64,000 bases of DNA from assembly GCF_000013045.1 (NCBI RefSeq), contig NC_007677.1, forward strand, positions 62,001 through 126,000. The letters are read 5' to 3'. Each line of letters opens with the position of its first letter. The stretch's first letter is position 1. The DNA comes from Salinibacter ruber DSM 13855. GTDB taxonomy: Bacteria; Bacteroidota; Rhodothermia; Rhodothermales; Salinibacteraceae. The translations under genes were made by a program, and so were the position numbers. The notes beneath the pieces were generated by a model. The model was not told the origin of the DNA and did not search any database. It saw only the letters and a list, made by a program, of their open reading frames with translations. Shown here one piece after another: positions 55,625-64,000 of this stretch.

Positions 55625-58498
55625 ATGCCCCGCTGGGACGACCTTGACCTGGAGACGGAGGGCACCGGCATCTCCAAGCCCCTGAGCCGCCAGGTCAACC
55701 TGGTGGGCAGCATGCTCGGGCACATCGCGGAAGAGCAGAGTGGGGAAGCCCTCTTCGAGCACGTCGAGGGGCTGCGCGCGCTCTGCAAGGCGGCGGAGCA
55801 GGAGGACGCGCCGGAAAAGCGGGAGGAGGCCGCGGAGCGGATTGCAGCGCTCGACCAGGACACGCTGGAGCGGCTGCTGCACGTGTACACCACCTTTTTC
55901 CACCTCGTCAACCAGGCGGAGCAGCAGGAGATCATCCGCATCAACCGCGAGCGGGCCCGCCAGTCCGGCCCGTCGGAGTGGCCGCTGGGGCCGGGGGACG
56001 GCCCCGGGGCCGACGGGGCGGAGCCGCGCCCGCAGTCGATCGACGCGGCGGTGGCGGACCTGAAGGCGGAGGGCTACACGGCCGACGAGGTGGTGGCCTT
56101 CTTCCGGCAGCTCGACATTCAGCCCACCCTCACGGCCCACCCCACGGAGGCGCGCCGCCGTTCGGTGCTGCGCAAGGAGCAGCACATCGCCGACCTACTC
56201 TCGACCCTGCGCCGCCCGGACGCCACGCCCGACGAGCGCGCCGAGACGCTGGACCGCCTCTACAGCCAGGTGGCCTTCCTCCTGGGGACCGATGAGGTGC
56301 GGGCCGAGCGCCCCACGGTGCGGGAGGAGGTGGAGCAGGGCCACTACTTCCTGCACGGATCCATCTGGGACACCATTCCTGCGATCCACCGCGACGTGCA
56401 GCAGGCCCTGCGCCGCCACTACGACGCCACGGCCGAGCTGCCGGCCTTCCTGCAGTACCGCTCCTGGATCGGCAGCGACCGGGACGGCAACCCCAACGTG
56501 ACGGCCGACGTCACGCGCTGGACCGTCGCCCGCCAGCGCCGCACCACGCTGGAGCACTACCTCGACGAGATCGACGAGCTGCGCGACGACCTGAGCATCT
56601 CCACGCGCCAGCTCACCGTCTCGGACGCCCTGGAGGCCTCCCTGGAGGCGGACGCCGAGGAGATCGCTCTGCCCGACGACGTGCGGCGCCAGTACCAGCG
56701 CGAGCCGTACCGTCTCAAGCTCTGCTACATTGAGGAACGCCTCCGCGGCCTGCTCGACCGGATCGACGCGACCGACGTGGCGGCGATGGCGGGCGCCTAC
56801 GCCGCCGACGACCTGCTCGCCGACCTCGACCTCATCGCCGAAAGCCTCCAGGGGCACGGCTTCGAGGACGCGGCGCAGAGCGGGCAGCTCCACCGCCTCC
56901 GCTCGCTGGTCAAGACGTTCGGGTTCCACCTTGCCGCCCTCGACGTGCGCCAGCACAGCAGGGTCCACGAGGACACGGTGGCCGCGTTGCTGGACGCGGG
57001 CGACGTGGTGGACGATTACGGCGCCCTGTCCGAAGAGGAAAAGCTGGAGGTGCTGTCGCGAGAGCTCCAGAACCCGCGTCCGCTGGTGAGCCGCCACGCG
57101 GACCTGCCCGCCGACGCGGCGGAGCTGATGGAGGTGTTCGGGGTCCTCCGGGCAATGCACGCGGTCGACCCCGACATCGTGGGCAGCTACGTGGTGAGCA
57201 TGACCCACACCGTGAGCGATCTGTTGGAGCCGATGCTGCTGGCGAAGGAGGCGGGGCTCGGCGCGGTGGTCGACGGCAGCTACCGGTGCCCGCTCGACGT
57301 GGTGCCGCTCTTCGAGACGATCGAGGACCTCGACGCCGCCGACGACCGGATGGAGACGCTCTTTACGCACCCGGTCTACGCCGCGCAGCTGGAGGGGCGC
57401 GACGGCTTCCAGGAGATCATGCTGGGCTACTCCGACAGCAACAAGGACGGCGGCTACTGGATGGCCAACTGGGCGCTCCACAAGGCCATTCACGCGCTCG
57501 GGGTGGTGTGCGACGAGCACGACGTGGACCTGCGTCTCTTCCACGGGCGCGGCGGCACCGTGGGGCGCGGCGGCGGCCACACCTCACAGGCCATTCGGGC
57601 GCTCCCGCCGGTCGTCCACAACGGCCGCATCCGGATGACCGAGCAGGGCGAGATCATCTCCTTTCGGTACGCCCTGCCCGACATTGCGCGGCGCCACGTG
57701 GAGCAAATCGTGAACGCGACCCTCACGGCCACGGCCCGCGCCCAGAACACCCCGGCTCCCGAGAACCCCCTGCTGGCCGACAAGGTGTCGATGGAATCCG
57801 ACGTGGTCGCCCTTATGGACCGCCTCGCCGAGGAGGGCATGTCCGCCTACCGCGAATTCATCGACGACCCGGAGGGGTGGCAGTGGTACACCGCGGCCAC
57901 GCCCATCGAACACATCAGCCGCCTGCCCATCGCCTCGCGGCCCGTCTCCCGGGCCTCGGAGGGGGAGCAGGTCGAGTTCGAGAACCTGCGCGCCATCCCG
58001 TGGGTGTTCGCGTGGACGCAGACGCGCTACATCGCGCCGGGCTGGTACGGCACCGGCCAGGGCCTCGCTACCCTCCTAGAGAACGAGCCCGACGCCCGCG
58101 ACACGCTCCGGGATCTGTACGAGAACTGGCCCTTCTTTCGGACCGTCCTCGACAGCGCCCAGCGCGAGATGGCCCGCGCGCGCCTCCCCATCGCCGAGCG
58201 GTACGACGCCCTCGCCGAGGTGGAGACGTCGTTTCACGCCCCCATCGTGGACGACTACGAGCGGGCGGAGTCCGCCATTCTCGAAATTACCGACCAGGCG
58301 GCCCTGTTCGACGGCAATCCGGTCCTCAAGAAGTCGATCGAGCTCCGGAACCCGTACACCGACGTGCTCAATCTGATTCAGATCGAACTTCTGAAGCGGT
58401 ATCGGGCCAGCACGGACGACGCCGAACAGGAGGCCCTCCGCGAGGCCATCTTCCTGAGCATCAACGGCGTCGCCGCCGCCATGCAGAGCACGGGGTAG
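55625..58498 (+). CDS. ppc: Phosphoenolpyruvate carboxylase
   Basis: Carboxylates PEP to oxaloacetate, feeding the TCA cycle. The 957-residue frame starts MPRWDDLDLETEG. Key motifs: TAHPTEARRRSVL with catalytic His172, GSDRDGNPNVTADVT, QHSRVHEDTVAALL, GYSDSNKDGGYWMANW with Lys607, the FHGRGGTVGRGGG glycine loop, and a C-terminus SINGVAAAMQSTG close to the usual N-G-I-A-A-x-x-x-N-T-G. The start ATG 55625 was preferred to an upstream in-frame codon whose peptide is not family-like. Confidence 0.96.
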   Translation: MPRWDDLDLETEGTGISKPLSRQVNLVGSMLGHIAEEQSGEALFEHVEGLRALCKAAEQEDAPEKREEAAERIAALDQDTLERLLHVYTTFFHLVNQAEQQEIIRINRERARQSGPSEWPLGPGDGPGADGAEPRPQSIDAAVADLKAEGYTADEVVAFFRQLDIQPTLTAHPTEARRRSVLRKEQHIADLLSTLRRPDATPDERAETLDRLYSQVAFLLGTDEVRAERPTVREEVEQGHYFLHGSIWDTIPAIHRDVQQALRRHYDATAELPAFLQYRSWIGSDRDGNPNVTADVTRWTVARQRRTTLEHYLDEIDELRDDLSISTRQLTVSDALEASLEADAEEIALPDDVRRQYQREPYRLKLCYIEERLRGLLDRIDATDVAAMAGAYAADDLLADLDLIAESLQGHGFEDAAQSGQLHRLRSLVKTFGFHLAALDVRQHSRVHEDTVAALLDAGDVVDDYGALSEEEKLEVLSRELQNPRPLVSRHADLPADAAELMEVFGVLRAMHAVDPDIVGSYVVSMTHTVSDLLEPMLLAKEAGLGAVVDGSYRCPLDVVPLFETIEDLDAADDRMETLFTHPVYAAQLEGRDGFQEIMLGYSDSNKDGGYWMANWALHKAIHALGVVCDEHDVDLRLFHGRGGTVGRGGGHTSQAIRALPPVVHNGRIRMTEQGEIISFRYALPDIARRHVEQIVNATLTATARAQNTPAPENPLLADKVSMESDVVALMDRLAEEGMSAYREFIDDPEGWQWYTAATPIEHISRLPIASRPVSRASEGEQVEFENLRAIPWVFAWTQTRYIAPGWYGTGQGLATLLENEPDARDTLRDLYENWPFFRTVLDSAQREMARARLPIAERYDALAEVETSFHAPIVDDYERAESAILEITDQAALFDGNPVLKKSIELRNPYTDVLNLIQIELLKRYRASTDDAEQEALREAIFLSINGVAAAMQSTG

Positions 58499-58653
58499 TG
58501 TGGGCGGGGGAGTGTGAGGGCGCGGGAACGGGGGAGTGCAGCAGGGGCATTCCGTGCCTCTTTCCCCCAGCGGCGTACGCTTTGAGCACGAAACAAGTGT
58601 GCGGCTCCCGATCTACAAGCGGCCCGTTTTCTTCACCCATCGTCCGGCGTGCC

Positions 58654-59160
58654 ATGGCCGATCCCGACTCGACGCCCGACACCGGTGCTGCTTCGCCCGT
58701 CCGGTACGGGACGGACGCGTTTGACCGGGCCCTCCAGGCCCTCCACAGTGGCGAGGACGAGCCGTCTACGGCCCGCATTCTCTTCCACGGCGGCACGCGG
58801 GAGACGCGCCAGCAGGCCCTTGCGGCCCTCACCCGCCACACCACCGCCAACCTGCACCAGTTCCGGGTGCCGTCCCTGCTGAACGAGCAGCGCATGCAGA
58901 CCCAGAACGCCCTGCGCAAGGCCTTCGACCACGCGGCCGAGGAGTCGGCGCTGCTCTATTTCGACGCCGCGGACGCCCTCTTTACGCACTCGCACGTCGA
59001 CACGCCCGACGGCGACGCGGAGCGGGCCGTCCCCTCCACCGTCGAGTACTTCTTTGATCGCGTGCTGGCCTACGAGAATGCGGTCGTGATCGCCCTCCAG
59101 ACGCAGCGTCACGTGGACTGGGCGGAGGAGCACGTCCATCTCGTCGTCCGCTTCGAGTAG
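58654..59160 (+). CDS. Degenerate AAA-like ATPase domain protein
   Basis: A 168-residue protein shaped like the large half of an AAA+ domain: RILFHGGTRETRQQALAAL where a Walker A (GxxGTGKT) should be, then FRVPSLLNEQRMQTQNALRKAFDHA, a Walker B-like SALLYFDAADALF, and VEYFFDRVLAYENAVVIALQTQRH. The Walker A Lys is missing and the Walker B Glu is Ala, so it should not hydrolyse ATP. It may be a binding-only relative of FtsH/proteasome-type AAA proteins. It is 155 bases after ppc on the same strand. Confidence 0.6.
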   Translation: MADPDSTPDTGAASPVRYGTDAFDRALQALHSGEDEPSTARILFHGGTRETRQQALAALTRHTTANLHQFRVPSLLNEQRMQTQNALRKAFDHAAEESALLYFDAADALFTHSHVDTPDGDAERAVPSTVEYFFDRVLAYENAVVIALQTQRHVDWAEEHVHLVVRFE

Positions 59161-59195
59161 GGACGAGCGCAGTCCGGGGCGGCGCGCACCCTCCC

Positions 59196-62516
<3,321 letters not shown>

Positions 62517-63188
62517 ACTGGAGCGTGTGGGAGGGCGCGTAAGAAAGAGCTCTGTCGGACGATGCGAACGCTGGCCTGCCGACCCGCTGGGGGCGCCGGA
62601 AGCAGTGCGAGTTCTAAAAGAAGGACGAGTTCTTTCCTTTCAGAAAAGCAAAAGTTGTTCCCCGAACGCGCTCCGGCCCGGTCGAGGCCCCTGCCGGAGG
62701 GGCATTCGAAAATCGGCCGGCCCGAACGAGACGCCCCGTCGTCGTGCGGGTCGGGGGAGCGGCGGGTCGCTCCGCGTTGCTGCGCGCGGTACGCGGTTGG
62801 CCGTACAGGCAACGGTCGTTGGGGAGCAGGCGCGATTGACAACAGGGCCGATTGACAACAGGGAGTGCGGAAAACGAAGTCGCCCTTCTCAACCAGTTCC
62901 GGAGAGAAACAGGTCTTCTCCGTTCGAACGTCTTGTTGGGAACGGTCTCGTCCGCAGGCACGCCCGGCTCGTGATGGAAAGAGCCCCCGGACACCCCGCG
63001 AAGCATATTCTTTCAGCGTGGTGGGGAGGCGAACAGCGATGGCAGTTCCCTCCCCGCGCCCTTCTTGGAATCTTTGCGGCTCTTCTGAGACTCTTCGTTT
63101 GCGAGGCCGCCGTCGTCCTCTGTACAACAGTCCCAGATTGTTTGTAATAAGTCTAAATAAGAAGCAACCCCGCGCTCAGCTCCTTCCG
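62517..63188. other. Divergent upstream region of the TonB-receptor gene
   Basis: 672 bases with no supported gene. A 16-bp tandem repeat (CGATTGACAACAGGG, copies at 62833 and 62849) lies in the middle. The last 50 bases before the receptor include an AT-rich stretch (TTTGTAATAAGTCTAAATAAG near 63138) that stands out from the background and is the likely promoter. Confidence 0.5.
62833..62864. repeat. 16-bp tandem direct repeat
   Basis: CGATTGACAACAGGG occurs twice with 16-base periodicity. The TTGACA-like core in each copy might simply be promoter -35 elements, but the exact repetition suggests a binding site pair. Confidence 0.45.
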
Positions 63189-64000
63189 ATGCGCTTGCCC
63201 CTCCTTGCGATGCTTCTCACTGTGGTTCTGTCCTCGGGGGCTGTTCTTGGTCAGGACACCGATGAGCTCACCCTCCACGGGGTCGTTTCGAATGCAGACG
63301 GGGCTCCGCTACTCAACGCCACCGTGCGTGTCCAGGAGAATCACGTTGCCCTCACCGATACCACTGGCTACTACGAGCTTCGCGTACCGCGGAACGGCCT
63401 GCCGACCCGGATTGACGTAGAGGTGCGCTACGTGGGCAAGCGCACTCACCGGGCGACGCTGCAAGTTCCAGAGGATTCCAGTCGCCTGCGGCACGACGTC
63501 CGGCTTCCCGCCCTCGACCTATACATGGACGAGGTGACGGTGACGGCCGAGCGGGCACGGGAAAGCGTCTCGAACTCGACCTACATCATTGATCGTGCCG
63601 CCGTCGAGCAGTCCCAAGCGTTTACCCTTGCGGGTTTGTTGCAGCTCATCCCGGGGCAATCGATCACCAACCCCAGCCTGCAAGGGGCTCAGACGATCAA
63701 CTTCCGCACCGATGCCTCCGGCCCCTACAGCCGCAACAACGCGTTCGGGGTCGGCATCTTCATGAACGGTCGGGAGATCAACAACAACGCGAATATGCAG
63801 GGGCTCAATCCGGTCGAGAACCCGAGAGTGCCCTTCCGGTCGTTGGAAGGCGGTCGATTTGGGGATCGGGAGTACGAGACCGGCGATACACCCGGCGGCG
63901 GCTTCGACCTTCGCGAAATTCCGGTCGGCAACATCGAAGAGGTCGAAGTTGTCCGGGGGGTTGCCTCGGCCGAGCACGGGGATATTCTTGAGGGGGGCGT
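63189..64000 (+). CDS. TonB-dependent outer-membrane receptor (5' part)
   Basis: The first 270 residues of a TonB-dependent receptor that runs off the window. Signal peptide LLAMLLTVVLSSGAVLGQ, then a carboxypeptidase-regulatory-like domain (LHGVVSNADGAPLLNATVRV, TTGYYELRVP). A short MDEVTVTAER TonB-box/linker follows, and the plug domain begins with VEQSQAFTLAGLLQLIPGQS. It has SLQGAQTINFRTDASG, GVGIFMNGREINNNANMQG and a later PVGNIEEVEVVRGVASAEHG, the typical plug ending. Such receptors import siderophores, glycans or other large ligands; this ligand is unknown. Confidence 0.9.
   Translation, partial: MRLPLLAMLLTVVLSSGAVLGQDTDELTLHGVVSNADGAPLLNATVRVQENHVALTDTTGYYELRVPRNGLPTRIDVEVRYVGKRTHRATLQVPEDSSRLRHDVRLPALDLYMDEVTVTAERARESVSNSTYIIDRAAVEQSQAFTLAGLLQLIPGQSITNPSLQGAQTINFRTDASGPYSRNNAFGVGIFMNGREINNNANMQGLNPVENPRVPFRSLEGGRFGDREYETGDTPGGGFDLREIPVGNIEEVEVVRGVASAEHGDILEGG

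Overview
The window looks like the chromosome of a Salinibacter-type extreme halophile (Rhodothermota, formerly Bacteroidetes). It is very GC-rich, and its proteins are acidic, with many Asp/Glu and Gly/Ala/Arg. It carries a TonB-dependent receptor with a carboxypeptidase-regulatory N-terminus and many receiver-less sensor kinases. Two of those kinases resemble haloarchaeal enzymes. The assignment to Salinibacter is inference from protein recognition, not from a search.

Layout. 1-5.6 kb: 5' part of mfd (minus), an intergenic region with two parS-like centromere sites, a truncated methyltransferase, a HEPN/MNT toxin-antitoxin pair and murQ. 5.6-8.8 kb: a membrane-anchored TPR-CHAT protease-like protein divergent from a 53-residue Gly/Ser-rich small protein, with an 8-bp-arm inverted repeat between them. 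8.8-15.7 kb: acetyltransferase, recF, M48 lipoprotein peptidase, MaoC hydratase and an MMPL/RND exporter.

15.7-20.7 kb: a small chromosomal integron. An intI-type integrase on the minus strand is broken by a 44-bp insertion. Four cassettes on the plus strand read away from it: an AT-rich HEPN-like protein, a PIN/Phd toxin-antitoxin, an Abi_C abortive-infection protein, and an antitoxin with a decayed MazF. They are separated by related attC-like elements. The end of cassettes 2 and 3 matches the reverse complement of their own beginning, as the integron model predicts.

20.7-33.3 kb: carbohydrate metabolism. Genes are glycogen phosphorylase, a hybrid kinase/receiver/AraC regulator, a lipoprotein, an FAD disulfide oxidoreductase, and an oxidative pentose-phosphate cluster of zwf, gnd and a fused transaldolase-glucose-6-phosphate isomerase. 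33.3-43.1 kb: an outer-membrane barrel gene, then a TetR-controlled tripartite efflux operon (TolC-like, adaptor, RND pump). The same operator palindrome lies at the TetR start and upstream of the barrel gene. The TolC-like protein carries an unusual N-terminal ABC substrate-binding-like domain.

43.1-52.2 kb: three histidine kinases around a very large flavoprotein/polyferredoxin membrane fusion. 52.2-55.5 kb: two DUF3179 proteins and a barrel protein in an operon. 55.6-64 kb: PEP carboxylase, a degenerate AAA protein, a GAF/PAS-rich hybrid-lineage kinase and the start of a TonB-dependent receptor. No rRNA, tRNA or CRISPR array was seen.
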